Positions 25,194 to 35,110 are shown, counted from the first letter of the stretch. The stretch: 64,000 bases of DNA from Arenibacter sp041392165 (GCA_041392165.1 JAWKMN010000001.1:1116001-1180000), one strand, 5' to 3'. Notes: a model not told the origin generated them from the letters alone. Program-made: numbers and translations.

Positions 25194-26206
25194 TGTACGG
25201 TGATAAGTTAAAAAGCAAATTGTATCAAAAGGAGGCTGTTATAGATGTACATACGCATGTAGGTATATCCCCTAAATTCTTTTATCAATACGGATATCCC
25301 TATGCCCTTTCGGTGGAGGATCTTGTAATTCGTATGAACGTGCTCGGTATTGATTATTCCGTTACCTTCCCTTTTGTGGATTCTGCTTTTTATGTAAATG
25401 ATAGTAGTTCATCAAAAATCAGGACCACAACCGAGTACTGCAATTTTCCATATGAATTGGAGAATAGGAATATGTTAAATGAGATTAATGGGATATTTCC
25501 GGAATATGCAGATAGGATACTTCCATTTTTAATGTTCGACCCTTCAAGGGAAGCTGACAAACAGGCAAGGTTTATGGAGGAGATATCAGAAGAGTATTCC
25601 GTATTCGGAATCAAGACCGCTTCTACCTACATTCAAGCTTTTGTAAATGACCTAGAAGGCAAGGGAAGGCCCATTTTAGAGTTTGCGCGTAAAAAGAACC
25701 TGCCGATCTTATTCCACTCTTCGGTCCATCCTGAAGACCCATGGGCTTGCGCATCGGATATAGTGGCTTTGGCGGAAAGGAATCCCGATATTCGTATTTG
25801 TATTGCCCATTCCGCTCGTTTTCTTGAACCGGTTTTAAATAAAGCCGCTGCCTTAAACAACTGTTTCGTAGATTTTTCGGCATTCATCATCCATTGCAAA
25901 CTTGCCGTACAAAACTCACCAAGTATTGCTGCCGAGGCCCTTCGTTTTAAAGCCGACTACAATGATCCACTTTCCGTAATGACGAAATTGGCCGAAACCT
26001 ATCCCGATACCATGCTTTGGGGAAGTGACACCCCCTTTAATTATTGGATTCAAAAATATTACACCGGTGATGGTAAATTGGTTGAAAATCGATTGGATTG
26101 CGAATACAGGGAGGAAACCAACATATTGCATAAGTTGCCCAAGGGCTTAAAGGCCAATATAGCCTATAAAAACAATTTACGATTCTTATTTGGAGAAGAT
26201 ATATGA
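25193..26206 (+). CDS. Amidohydrolase-superfamily metal-dependent hydrolase
   Basis: 337 aa TIM-barrel amidohydrolase of the amidohydrolase_2 type. Metal ligands are visible: VIDVHTHVG (HxH) near residue 20, LFHSSVHPEDP near 175, IAHSARF near 206 and LWGSDTPF near 275. It hydrolyses an amide, lactone or C-C bond in a cyclic intermediate; the substrate is not deducible. ATG 25193 is chosen over TTG 25190. It is translationally coupled to the NagB-like gene and is the last gene of the first sub-operon; a 183-base gap follows. Confidence 0.9.
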   Translation: MYGDKLKSKLYQKEAVIDVHTHVGISPKFFYQYGYPYALSVEDLVIRMNVLGIDYSVTFPFVDSAFYVNDSSSSKIRTTTEYCNFPYELENRNMLNEINGIFPEYADRILPFLMFDPSREADKQARFMEEISEEYSVFGIKTASTYIQAFVNDLEGKGRPILEFARKKNLPILFHSSVHPEDPWACASDIVALAERNPDIRICIAHSARFLEPVLNKAAALNNCFVDFSAFIIHCKLAVQNSPSIAAEALRFKADYNDPLSVMTKLAETYPDTMLWGSDTPFNYWIQKYYTGDGKLVENRLDCEYREETNILHKLPKGLKANIAYKNNLRFLFGEDI

Positions 26207-26389
26207 AATGAGCATAAACAAATTTAATTTTTTGCATACCCACCGAAATCGAAGATTCACGAACACCTAAATGTAAAAAGCAGAGATTTGTGAGTAAATG
26301 ATTAAATTTTTGTCCGAAAGCACAGCGGTTGGTTTATGCGGCAAATTTTTATTGCACTCATTTTTAGATTAATAAAGATTTTTAAATAA

Positions 26390-27703
26390 ATGAAAAAATT
26401 ATTTGCAGGAGCGGCCATAATAGATGTAACACCCCAAAAGCCCATGTTTCTTCATGGTTATCCCCATGTTGGGAGGACCAGTGAAGGAACCAATGACCCA
26501 TTATATGCCTCGGCCCTTATTATGGATAATGGAGAGGATCAAATTGGTTTTTGTGCGGTAGATGTCATATTTGTTTCCAAAGAAATAACAGATCGGGTCA
26601 GGGAATACGTCCAGCAATCAATAGGAATAAAAGGGGAAAATTTAATGATTTCCGCTTCGCATACGCATTCTGGGCCGGTAACGGTTACCGATATTTTTTA
26701 CGATCCCATGGTACCGGAGGCAGATCCGGCATATGTACAGTTTTTGGTCGATAAAATCTCAAAGGTTTTTATGGAAGCTTTTAAGAACAAAAAGCGAAGT
26801 AAAATAGCGATAACAACAGCGGACGGTACCGGTGTTGGGGGAAACAGACATAGTAAAACTGGCGCTATTGACCCTGAGGTTCCCATTGTTGTTTTAAAAG
26901 ATTTTGATACGGACCATATTTTTGCTTTATCGGTCGTTCATTGCATGCATCCAACGGTACTGCATGAGGATTCCAAATTATTTTCTGCAGATTTTCCAGG
27001 TTACACCAGAAAGTATATTAGTGAAAAATTAGGTGGGGATGTTGTTTTGTTGTACCAAACCGGTCCTTCCGGAAATCAATCTCCAAGACATTTTATTGAT
27101 TCCAATACCTTTTCCGAGGCAAGTCGATTGGGCTATATGTTGGGACAACGAATCGTAGAGGGTGTCCGAAAATTAAATAGGTCCGATTATCAAGATAGCC
27201 TTAGTTTACATATTCGAAAATCCCAATTGGACCTGCCCAGAAAAAAGTTCATGGCGCTGGCGGATGCAGAAACAAAAGTGGCATTTGTAAAAAATAAATT
27301 GGATACCATGCGCCTAAAGGGAGAGCCCGCTGCCGAAATTAGAACGGTAGAATGTGATTGGTTTGGTGCAGAGGAGAACCTGAAACTGGCTAAGATGTTC
27401 AGTGCGGGAGAACTCGAAAAAGTATATAAAGCCCTTTTGCCAATTGAAATAAACAGCATCGCTCTGGGAGAAGTCCATTTTGTATTTCTGCCCGGGGAAT
27501 TATTTGTGGAGTACTCTTTGGCAATCAAAAAAAATGCATCTCGCAGCGTATTTGTAAGCTCATTGTCCAATGGGGTCCTGGCGGGATATATTGTTTCGGA
27601 AGAGGCAGAAAAAGAAGGTGGATACGAAGCTTCCAATAGTATTTTTCCGGCAGAAGCCGGGACATTGATTGTTAAAATGGTCGATGAAATGTTAAGAGGT
27701 TGA
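26390..27703 (+). CDS. Neutral/alkaline ceramidase-like protein, short form
   Basis: 437 aa. It has the N-terminal catalytic-domain pattern of neutral ceramidases: GAAIIDVTPQKPMFLHGY, DVIFVSKEITDRV, the Zn-binding ASHTHSGP near residue 86-93, HCMHPTVL near 185, and QTGPSGNQSPRHF where true ceramidases have GDVSPN. It lacks the signal peptide and the C-terminal Ig-like domain of classical ceramidases (650-700 aa). It is probably a cytoplasmic hydrolase of another amide, such as an N-acylated sugar. It precedes the symporter gene by 36 bases. Confidence 0.85.
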   Translation: MKKLFAGAAIIDVTPQKPMFLHGYPHVGRTSEGTNDPLYASALIMDNGEDQIGFCAVDVIFVSKEITDRVREYVQQSIGIKGENLMISASHTHSGPVTVTDIFYDPMVPEADPAYVQFLVDKISKVFMEAFKNKKRSKIAITTADGTGVGGNRHSKTGAIDPEVPIVVLKDFDTDHIFALSVVHCMHPTVLHEDSKLFSADFPGYTRKYISEKLGGDVVLLYQTGPSGNQSPRHFIDSNTFSEASRLGYMLGQRIVEGVRKLNRSDYQDSLSLHIRKSQLDLPRKKFMALADAETKVAFVKNKLDTMRLKGEPAAEIRTVECDWFGAEENLKLAKMFSAGELEKVYKALLPIEINSIALGEVHFVFLPGELFVEYSLAIKKNASRSVFVSSLSNGVLAGYIVSEEAEKEGGYEASNSIFPAEAGTLIVKMVDEMLRG

Positions 27704-27739
27704 TTTAAAACCATTTGTTAAAACGATTAAATTAGAAAT

Positions 27740-29218
27740 ATGACGATAACCACTTTGGATTGGATAGTAATAATTGGGTATTTTACCTCAATGCTGCTTC
27801 TGGGATTTTATTTTTCAACTAAAAATAAAAATACCGAAGATTATATGTTGGGGGGCAGAAATATGTCATCATGGAAGGTTGGGCTTTCTCTTTTTGCCAC
27901 TATGTTCAGTGCGGTATCCTATTTGTCCATGCCCGGGGAAATGATCAAATACGGACCAATGATCTGGTCTTCATTATTTGCACTGCCGTTCATATACCTA
28001 GTGGTGGCCTATTATTTTATTCCATATATCATGCGGCTCAAAATAACCAGTGCTTATGAGTTGTTGGAAACGAAATTGGATATCCGGAATAGAATAGTGG
28101 CAGCCAGTTATTTTTTAATAATGCGCATTGTTTGGATGGCGGTGATCATATTTATGGTCTCCGAAAAGGTTATCGTACCCATAATGGGCTGGCCTGAGGA
28201 AAAATCTTTATTGGTAAGTATTATAATAGGGGTGGTTACGGTAATTTACACCTCATTTGGCGGGTTTAAAAGCGTTGTGTTGAGCGATGTGGTACAAACC
28301 GCTATTTTATTTTTCGGGTCGATAATCGCAATCATTATAATTGTGAATAAGTTGGAAGGGGTTTCCAATATCGTTCCAACAGAATGGCCGGAACAATGGG
28401 CGGAATGGAAGTTTTTTGACCCTCATGCCCGGCTTAGTTTTTTAACTGTGGTCTTGACCACTTTTGGATGGTATGTATGTACCGCGGGATCGGACCAAAT
28501 GGCCATTCAGCGCTATTTGGCAACTGCGAATGTTAAAACGGCCCGGCGAATGTACTTAAACTCTATAGTGTCCAATGCTTTGGTCACCATACTTTTGGCA
28601 GTACTTGGTTTTGCTTTATTTGCCTATTTTAAGTTGAATCCGGATTTGCTTACGGACGGAAAGACTGTTTTGGACGATACGGATGCTTTGTTCCCGACCT
28701 TTATAGTAATCGGTTTACCTGCCGGTTTCTCGGGCCTTGTTTTGGCAGGTTTGCTCGCCGCCTCCATGTCCAGTCTTTCTTCGGGGATCAATTCTTCCGC
28801 CATGTCGATAATCAATGACTTTATTCTTCGATTCAGGAAGAAGGCCATAACGGAAAAGGATCAGATAAAAATGGCCAAATATATTTCATTTGGAATAGGA
28901 TTGGTCATTGTGCTCTTGAGTTTAGTGGTTGGTAATATTCAAGGCAATCTGTTGGAGATCACCTATAAAACGATCAATCTATTGGTCGCTCCATTGTTTG
29001 TACCATTTTTTATGGCAATGTTCGTTAAAAGGGCAAAACCTACCGCAACTTTTATCGGGACGTTATCCAGTGGGGTAGCTGCTGTGTTGATCAGTTTTTC
29101 CAAGGAATTTTTTGGGGAATCCATTTCCTTTTTATGGATCATTCCGGGGTCGTTTATTGTAGGGGTTGTGATAAGTTTTGTTTTGAGCTTATGGAAAAAT
29201 AACAGTATCAGGCCTTAG
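27740..29218 (+). CDS. Sodium:solute symporter (SSS family)
   Basis: 492 aa, about 13 membrane segments. SSS hallmarks: the N-terminal MLGGRNMSSWKVGLSLFATMFSAVSYLSMPGEMIKYG, YTSFGGFKSVVLSDVVQT near 170 and the AGLLAASMSSLSSGINS signature near 335. It moves a small solute (sugar, sugar acid or similar) across the inner membrane with Na+. It lies 36 bases after the ceramidase-like gene and 249 bases before the SDR; it probably imports the monomer used by the surrounding enzymes. Confidence 0.94.
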   Translation: MTITTLDWIVIIGYFTSMLLLGFYFSTKNKNTEDYMLGGRNMSSWKVGLSLFATMFSAVSYLSMPGEMIKYGPMIWSSLFALPFIYLVVAYYFIPYIMRLKITSAYELLETKLDIRNRIVAASYFLIMRIVWMAVIIFMVSEKVIVPIMGWPEEKSLLVSIIIGVVTVIYTSFGGFKSVVLSDVVQTAILFFGSIIAIIIIVNKLEGVSNIVPTEWPEQWAEWKFFDPHARLSFLTVVLTTFGWYVCTAGSDQMAIQRYLATANVKTARRMYLNSIVSNALVTILLAVLGFALFAYFKLNPDLLTDGKTVLDDTDALFPTFIVIGLPAGFSGLVLAGLLAASMSSLSSGINSSAMSIINDFILRFRKKAITEKDQIKMAKYISFGIGLVIVLLSLVVGNIQGNLLEITYKTINLLVAPLFVPFFMAMFVKRAKPTATFIGTLSSGVAAVLISFSKEFFGESISFLWIIPGSFIVGVVISFVLSLWKNNSIRP

Positions 29219-29467
29219 GTGAAGAAGGAGGATTTTTTATTTGAAGTGATACTAATACAAGTAACAAAATAGAGACATCCTTTTTATTTATAACATTGAT
29301 CTAAAGCATGCTTCAAGTAATTGAGTTGTTGATTGAAAGTGATACGGGATAATGATAAACTAGAATAAATCATTTGATCAATTATTGCAGTTAGGAGAGG
29401 AATGACGGAGCTTACTTGGCTCAAATGTCGATTGGGGAATTAAAATAAATTCTTATTCAATTAAATT

Positions 29468-30244
29468 ATGGGGCTTTTTAAATTGGGCAAAAAAAGTATT
29501 TGGGTGATTGGAGGCGCGGGATACCTTGGACAATCAACGGTGAAAATGCTTTTAGAATCCGGGGCCAGGGTTTTATGTGCCGATTTGGACAACAAAGCGG
29601 ATGAATTTGGAATTTCCATTGGGGCCAATGACCAATTTATACCGGTTTCATTGGATATAAGCAAGGAAGAGGAAATAGAATTTTTTATTCGGGAAAACAT
29701 CCAAAAATACGGAATTCCTGATGGCCTGGTAATCATGACCTTTGGTTCTTCCGGGAAATCTTTTGAAGAACTATTCGGGGAAGCGTTTGACAGAGTAAAT
29801 CATATAGGCCTGACAGCAACTTTTTTATTGGCAAGAGGTATTGGGAATGAAATGGAAAAGGCAGGCCACGGAAGCGTTATACTTTTTTCGAGCATGTACG
29901 GACTGGTTGCTCCGGACCCCGATATTTACAAATCGCCCATGAAGGTTAACCCTGTGGAATATGGGGTGGGGAAAGCCGGTATAGTACAAATGGCTAAATA
30001 TTTGGCGGTGTTCTATGCAAAAAAAAGAATTCGCTTTAACTGTATTTCCCCGGGGCCGTTCCCCAATCCTGTTGTACAAAAGGAATATCCGGACTTTGTG
30101 GAAAGATTGGAACTAAAAGTCCCCTTGGGAAGAATTGGGGATCCCAAGGAAGTTGCAGGAGCGGTTACGTTTTTATTGTCGGATTTAGCTTCATTTATTA
30201 CGGGACATAATCTTGTTGTTGATGGTGGCTGGACGTGCTGGTGA
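29468..30244 (+). CDS. Short-chain dehydrogenase/reductase (SDR)
   Basis: 258 aa. The cofactor-binding motif is WVIGGAGYLGQSTVKML near residues 12-28. The catalytic Ser is in ILFSSMYGL, and the catalytic Tyr/Lys pair is in EYGVGKAGI (YxxxK intact). The C-terminus has the usual GRIGDPKEVAGAVTFLLSDLASFITGHNLVVDGGW. It oxidises or reduces a hydroxyl of a sugar-like substrate with NAD(P). A decayed copy of its first 40 residues lies at 34183-34335, and a second SDR at 39363. Confidence 0.93.
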   Translation: MGLFKLGKKSIWVIGGAGYLGQSTVKMLLESGARVLCADLDNKADEFGISIGANDQFIPVSLDISKEEEIEFFIRENIQKYGIPDGLVIMTFGSSGKSFEELFGEAFDRVNHIGLTATFLLARGIGNEMEKAGHGSVILFSSMYGLVAPDPDIYKSPMKVNPVEYGVGKAGIVQMAKYLAVFYAKKRIRFNCISPGPFPNPVVQKEYPDFVERLELKVPLGRIGDPKEVAGAVTFLLSDLASFITGHNLVVDGGWTCW

Positions 30245-30298
30245 TCTATTTGTATTTCAATGAACCAATGTAAGAACTTTAATATTATATGTTATAGG

Positions 30299-31594
30299 AT
30301 GAGGTTAAATTTTTCGCTTATGCTAATTATTTTATTCAGCTGCTCTTGTGAAAATTATCGAGCAAAAAAGGTAATTCCTGATTCCCATAGAGAACGGCCA
30401 ATTAATAAAGACTCCGTTAATTATAAATTAATTTCCAAAAAAGGAATTACTAGGGACTATCAAGCCGTTCCCGATGCCTGCCGGTTAAAGAATGGTGACA
30501 TAGTAGTAGTGTTTTATGACGGTGACAACCATGTTACATATCCAAATCTCGAGTATCCCAATGCAGGAAGAATTTGTTTGATTCGATCAAAAGATGAAGG
30601 ACGCACTTGGAGTACTCCAACTATTATATATGATGATGTTAATGATAATCGTGACCCCCACATTAACCAGATGAGTGATGGTTCGTTGACCCTAAGCTTT
30701 TTTTCATTGGAATTCGATAAATCCGAAACACAAAGTGCAATAGAAGAAGAACCTTCTTACAGTCAAGATAAAGTTTCCAAATATGGCAACAATCCGGATC
30801 TTTTACACGAGCAAAAACCGGAAAACTCAGAATTAAAAGTCAGACCTACCGGCCAGATCAAATGGACCAGTAAAGGGCCATATATACTAAAATCTTTTGA
30901 CAATGGCAGCACTTGGGAAAAGGAAGCTAAATTAATACCTACCTCAATACTGGAATGGAATTGCTCTGCCAAAGTTAAAGAGATGCCTGATGGCTCCTGG
31001 TTATTGCCTGTTTATAGGTCTGAGCCTTCAAAGAAGGCCGCCTGGGGAGGTGTTATCCCTTCTTTCGACAAAGGTGAAACCTGGGGACAGGTGGTGCCAA
31101 TAGGAGAAGATGCAAATCTTGTACTTGCAGCAGAAACCGATGTTATATTATTAGAAGACAACACCCTTTTTGCAGTACTTCGTGGAGATCGCTCGCTCGT
31201 TAATATGCATTACGCATCAAGTAATGATTTTGGAAAGAATTGGAAACCGGTAAATGATATCGGGTTCGTTGGCCATGCTCCCTCATTTACACGTCTTAAA
31301 AGTGGGGAAATTTTACTTTCATATCGGGCTTATTGTGAAAAAAGCGGGTATTATACCGGCTTAAGAATTAGCCGTGACGAAGCCAAAACCTGGGAAGGAC
31401 CATATCTTATTGACGACACTCCGGGAGCCTACCCTTCCACGATAGAATTGTCTGACGGTTCAATATTGGCCATATATTACGAAGAGGGAGAAGGAAGCTC
31501 CATCCGGGCAATGCGTTTTAAATTACCGGGAGCTTTATATAACGCACAGTTTCACATTCCAAATCAGGTGGAAGTACTTTCAATGGACCTATAA
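30299..31594 (+). CDS. Sialidase/BNR-repeat lipoprotein
   Basis: 431 aa. ATG 30299 gives a lipoprotein signal peptide (MRLNFSLMLIILFSCSC); the upstream in-frame ATG 30260 only adds a polar stretch. The body is a six-bladed-propeller sialidase-like domain with Asp-box repeats: SKDEGRTWSTP, SFDNGSTWEKE, SFDKGETWGQV and SRDEAKTWEGP. It is expected at the cell surface or in the periplasm, cleaving a terminal sialic acid or related residue. A classical N-terminal FRIP-type Arg is not clear, so substrate specificity is open. Confidence 0.85.
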   Translation: MRLNFSLMLIILFSCSCENYRAKKVIPDSHRERPINKDSVNYKLISKKGITRDYQAVPDACRLKNGDIVVVFYDGDNHVTYPNLEYPNAGRICLIRSKDEGRTWSTPTIIYDDVNDNRDPHINQMSDGSLTLSFFSLEFDKSETQSAIEEEPSYSQDKVSKYGNNPDLLHEQKPENSELKVRPTGQIKWTSKGPYILKSFDNGSTWEKEAKLIPTSILEWNCSAKVKEMPDGSWLLPVYRSEPSKKAAWGGVIPSFDKGETWGQVVPIGEDANLVLAAETDVILLEDNTLFAVLRGDRSLVNMHYASSNDFGKNWKPVNDIGFVGHAPSFTRLKSGEILLSYRAYCEKSGYYTGLRISRDEAKTWEGPYLIDDTPGAYPSTIELSDGSILAIYYEEGEGSSIRAMRFKLPGALYNAQFHIPNQVEVLSMDL

Positions 31595-31625
31595 CGATCA
31601 AGCGGGTTGTAATGAATATTCAATT

Positions 31626-33152
31626 ATGAAGAAGAGAATTATAAATAAAAAAAGAGGAGTGAGGGCCTATTCAATTTATTTTCTAATTATATCTTATTTT
31701 GTCGCCCAAGTTTCAGCGTGTAAAAATAATGCCGAGGTACCGGTTTCGGATCAATTTAAAAGCACCTTGGCAAAAACTTCGGCTAATTGGCAACTTTTTA
31801 TAGATGATCGCTGGATTGCAAACAGTACAAATATTACGTCCAAACTACATCAGCCCGAAAGACATAATGACAACCCTTTGATACGTGCAGATGTTCCTTG
31901 GGAAGAAAATCCATATTGTTTTGGAACCGTTATTTTCGATGAACAGGATTCTATTTTTAAATTTTGGTATCAGAGTTATAATCATAAGGCCGAAATAAAG
32001 GAAAAGACACCGGTTCTTTATTCTACCAGTAAAGATGGCATCAACTGGGTCCGTCCAAAACTGGGAGTTAATGAGTATAAGGGATCAACAGAGAATAATA
32101 TAGTCCTGCACAACTATGGATTTCACGACCTGTATTCTCCAAGTGTACTAAAGGACAATAAGGATCCGGATCCGGCCAAAAGGTATAAAATGATTTGGTG
32201 GGACTTTCCTTTGGGAAAAGAAGGTTACCAGGATGATGGAATGTGCGTAGCCTTTTCGCCCGATGGTATCCATTGGACGAAGCATGACGGAAACCCTGTT
32301 CTTTCAGCACATAAAACAGCCCAATCCATTAGTGACGTCATGTCTCTTATGCAAGATGGAAAAACAGGGAAATTTGTGGCCTATACCAAGGGTTGGGCAG
32401 AACCTTGGCCGGCGTTCAGGCAAATTGTGCGCATTGAAAGCAGCGATTTAATAAATTGGTCGGAGCCCGAGGTTGTTATCAGTCACAAATTTGATATGGA
32501 GGATCCCCAATCCTATGGAATGACGGTTTCCCAATATGGAAACTCATTTATCGGATTATTACAATCGTATAAAAAACCAGGTGATGAGACTATAGATATT
32601 CAACTTGCCGTGAGTCATGATAATAAAAAATGGGAGAGGGTTGCCAATCAGCAAACATTTCTCCCTTTGGGCAAGACAAACAGTTGGGACGATGGGATGG
32701 TTTTTTGTGCCCCTGTATTCAATCACGGTGACAAAACACTTATCTATTATGGTGGCTGGGACAATACACATGATAGTAAGGTAAGACAAAGCGGCATTGG
32801 ACTGGCTACCCTACGATTGAATGGTTTTGTTTCGTTGAATGCAGACCAAGAATTGGCCACTATTACGACTAAGTATATACAAAATGCCGATGGGCCGTTA
32901 ATTATAAACGCCGATGCAAGCAACGGATTATTACGTGCAGAATTAATAGATGCGGAAGGCAACACGATTCCCGGATATTCTTTAGAAGACTGTCTCCCAA
33001 TTGATAAAGATGGTACTATCCAAACTGTTCGATGGGAAAAGCATAGCGAATTACCTAAGAACGAAAATACTTTTAGTATAAAATTTGAGATGGTGAATAC
33101 AGAACTATATGGTTTTTTTGCAGGTACAGAAGCTAAACGCTCTAATGAATAA
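31626..33152 (+). CDS. Secreted propeller-type glycosidase-like lipoprotein
   Basis: 508 aa. A basic N-terminus and hydrophobic stretch end at VSACKN, a likely lipobox. The body has beta-propeller features of GH32/GH43-like enzymes: WQLFIDDRWIA, LYSTSKDGINWVRPKLG, AFSPDGIHWTKHDGNPVL and a C-terminal beta domain with LRAELIDAEGNTIPGYSLEDC. It shares both the repeats and that C-terminal segment with the broken gene at 48455. It is an intact extracellular hydrolase candidate, cotranscribed with the sialidase-like gene (31-base gap). I cannot assign a GH family with certainty. Confidence 0.8.
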   Translation: MKKRIINKKRGVRAYSIYFLIISYFVAQVSACKNNAEVPVSDQFKSTLAKTSANWQLFIDDRWIANSTNITSKLHQPERHNDNPLIRADVPWEENPYCFGTVIFDEQDSIFKFWYQSYNHKAEIKEKTPVLYSTSKDGINWVRPKLGVNEYKGSTENNIVLHNYGFHDLYSPSVLKDNKDPDPAKRYKMIWWDFPLGKEGYQDDGMCVAFSPDGIHWTKHDGNPVLSAHKTAQSISDVMSLMQDGKTGKFVAYTKGWAEPWPAFRQIVRIESSDLINWSEPEVVISHKFDMEDPQSYGMTVSQYGNSFIGLLQSYKKPGDETIDIQLAVSHDNKKWERVANQQTFLPLGKTNSWDDGMVFCAPVFNHGDKTLIYYGGWDNTHDSKVRQSGIGLATLRLNGFVSLNADQELATITTKYIQNADGPLIINADASNGLLRAELIDAEGNTIPGYSLEDCLPIDKDGTIQTVRWEKHSELPKNENTFSIKFEMVNTELYGFFAGTEAKRSNE

Positions 33153-33217
33153 GTATTCTGGAGCATACTCATTTCTTGGGTCATTACAATTTCGACAAAT
33201 ATCTAATAGCAAAAAAT

Positions 33218-34033
33218 ATGAGAAGAAGTAAAGTGTTAGAGAAATTAAGGGCCGGCAAGACGGCCAGTTGTTTTAAAGTCAATCTGAACGATCCAAAAGT
33301 TTCCGAAATCGTAGCTATTTCGGGATTCGATTGTGTTTGGGTGGATCAAGAGCATATTGGCCAGGATTGGTCAGCCCTTGCTGCAGGAATTTGGGCGGCA
33401 AAAGCACATGACACCGATGTCATGGTCAGGGTTTCTCGTGGCGGTTACAGCGATTACATAAGACCATTGGAAATGGATGCCACCGGGATTATGGTTCCCC
33501 ATATTATGAACCTGGAAGATGCCAAAAAGGTTATCGATATGGTTCGTTTTCATCCCATCGGTCGTCGTCCAATTGATGGGGGAAATGCTGACGGAGCCTA
33601 TACGGCGCTTGATTTCAACAAATACATTAAACTGGCGAATAAACAACGCTTTGTTGCATTGCAGATAGAAGATCCTGAGCCCTTAAAGGATATTGAGGCA
33701 ATTGCGGCATTGGAGGGATACGACATGCTATTTTTTGGCCCCGGGGATTTTAGCCAAGGTATCGGCGCCCCTGGAGAATGGAATCATCCAAAATTAATTG
33801 AAACCCGAAAGTTGGTAGCGGAAATGGCCAATAAATACGGCAAATATGCAGCAACAGTTGGCAGTTTGGACAATTTGAACGAATTACTGGATATGGGCTA
33901 TCATTTTGTTAGCGTAGGGGCCGATGTTGTGGGTCTATCCACCTATTGCCGCAATATAGTCAAAGGATTCGATTCCGGAAAAGAAAACGAAACGGAGACA
34001 AATAAAAAAAGAACGGAAAGCCCGTACAAATAA
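33218..34033 (+). CDS. HpcH/HpaI aldolase family protein
   Basis: 271 aa. A class II, metal-dependent TIM-barrel aldolase: GFDCVWVDQEHIGQDW (the Glu-His region) near 36-51, VMVRVSRGGYSDYIRPLEMDATGIMVPH, ALQIEDPEPLKDIEAIAA (metal-binding Glu and Asp) and MLFFGPGDFSQGIG. It splits 2-keto-3-deoxy-type acids to pyruvate and an aldehyde. ATG 33218 is used; the longer frame from 33176 lacks family similarity. The C-terminal tail after CRNIVKGF is extra, polar and Lys/Glu-rich. Confidence 0.9.
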   Translation: MRRSKVLEKLRAGKTASCFKVNLNDPKVSEIVAISGFDCVWVDQEHIGQDWSALAAGIWAAKAHDTDVMVRVSRGGYSDYIRPLEMDATGIMVPHIMNLEDAKKVIDMVRFHPIGRRPIDGGNADGAYTALDFNKYIKLANKQRFVALQIEDPEPLKDIEAIAALEGYDMLFFGPGDFSQGIGAPGEWNHPKLIETRKLVAEMANKYGKYAATVGSLDNLNELLDMGYHFVSVGADVVGLSTYCRNIVKGFDSGKENETETNKKRTESPYK

Positions 34034-34043
34034 TTCTGCAATT

Positions 34044-34151
34044 ATGAAAAAACGACTTTTGGGCAATAAGGGAATTTACGTGTCGGGGGAGTGTCCTATT
34101 ATTCTCGTCATGAAGGTGAGTCTACTAATTATCTGGCTCAATTGTTTCTAA
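34044..34151 (+). pseudogene. Remnant of an aldo/keto reductase start
   Basis: The frame begins MKKRLLGNKGIYVS, close to MKKRELGTTGIHVS of the intact aldo/keto reductase at 35192, then loses similarity and stops after 35 codons. It is only the first about 14 codons of a second, deleted copy. Confidence 0.55.
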
Positions 34152-34182
34152 ATTCATCTTCAGTGATACACATCCCATTAAA

Positions 34183-34335
34183 ATGTTTGAAACAGAAAAT
34201 AAAACTATCTGGGCAATGGGAGAGGTAGGATATCTGGGGCGATCAATTGCAAAAATGTTATTGGGATCCGGCGTTAATGTTTTATTTCTGTTTACAAACA
34301 AACCTTTAAAAGTGGAAAAACATAGTAAAGTATAA
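34183..34335 (+). pseudogene. Remnant of an SDR N-terminus
   Basis: 50 codons reading KTIWAMGEVGYLGRSIAKML followed by LGSGVNVLF align with KSIWVIGGAGYLGQSTVKML and LESGARVLC of the SDR at 29468, including the Rossmann glycines. The frame ends shortly after; the catalytic part is gone. It lies between the AKR remnant and the PhyH gene. Confidence 0.65.
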
Positions 34336-34357
34336 AATTTTGAAAAAAACTCAAATT

Positions 34358-35110
34358 ATGAATGAATTTAAACTAAAACATCATTCCGAAGCATTGTTGG
34401 ATGCCTATCAACGGGACGGGGTAGTTCGTATCAGAAATTTTTTTTCGCAGGAAATCGTTGCAGAGATCCGAAAGGAATTAGAGCGATATATGCGAGAGGA
34501 TTTATCTTCTTTGCCAGCAGATGCCAAAACAATGGAAAAAGATGGCAAGACCATCCGAAATCTTTGGAGACTGGAACTTCACAACAAGTATTTTCAAGAA
34601 TTGGCCGAAAGTAATGAGATTATATCTTTGATTTCCAAACTTGTGAATGGCAAGCCTGTACTTGCTGGTGTTGAGACATTTAATAAGCCTGCGTTGGTAG
34701 GCTCTGCCGTTCCCTATCACCAGGACAATGCCTATTTTTGTCAGTCGCCACCGGACATGCTTACGCTTTGGATAGCAATTGATCCCGTAACTAAGGAGAA
34801 CGGACCGGTTTATTTTATCAAAGAATCACATAAGGACGGTATGAGGCCCACCAAAATCTCTGGTGTGACCGGTAATTCAATTGGCTTAATTGAACAGCCA
34901 AATACTTCGAAATCAGATCAATTTTGCGGCTTGCTCAACTCTGGTGACGCCACTATTCATCATTGTGAAACGATTCATTATTCCGAACCCAATCATTCCA
35001 GCAATTCCCGTCTCGGACTGCTCTTCGTGTACAGAGCAGACCACACCCAAACCAATCCTGAATTGAAGAAAAAATATACCGAGGCAGTAAGTGCCATACC
35101 TCCTGCATAA
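34358..35110 (+). CDS. Phytanoyl-CoA dioxygenase (PhyH) family protein
   Basis: 250 aa. An Fe(II)/2-oxoglutarate-dependent oxygenase: the YQRDGVVRIRNFFSQEIV N-terminus, the HxD pair in VPYHQDNAYFCQSP near residue 121-123, WIAIDPVTKENGPVYFIKESHKDG, the distal His in DATIHHCETIHYSEPN and the 2-oxoglutarate-binding Arg in SNSRLGLLFVYRAD. It hydroxylates or oxidatively cleaves a small substrate. ATG 34358 is preferred over TTG 34340. It precedes the aldo/keto reductase by 81 bases, suggesting consecutive steps. Confidence 0.92.
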   Translation: MNEFKLKHHSEALLDAYQRDGVVRIRNFFSQEIVAEIRKELERYMREDLSSLPADAKTMEKDGKTIRNLWRLELHNKYFQELAESNEIISLISKLVNGKPVLAGVETFNKPALVGSAVPYHQDNAYFCQSPPDMLTLWIAIDPVTKENGPVYFIKESHKDGMRPTKISGVTGNSIGLIEQPNTSKSDQFCGLLNSGDATIHHCETIHYSEPNHSSNSRLGLLFVYRADHTQTNPELKKKYTEAVSAIPPA

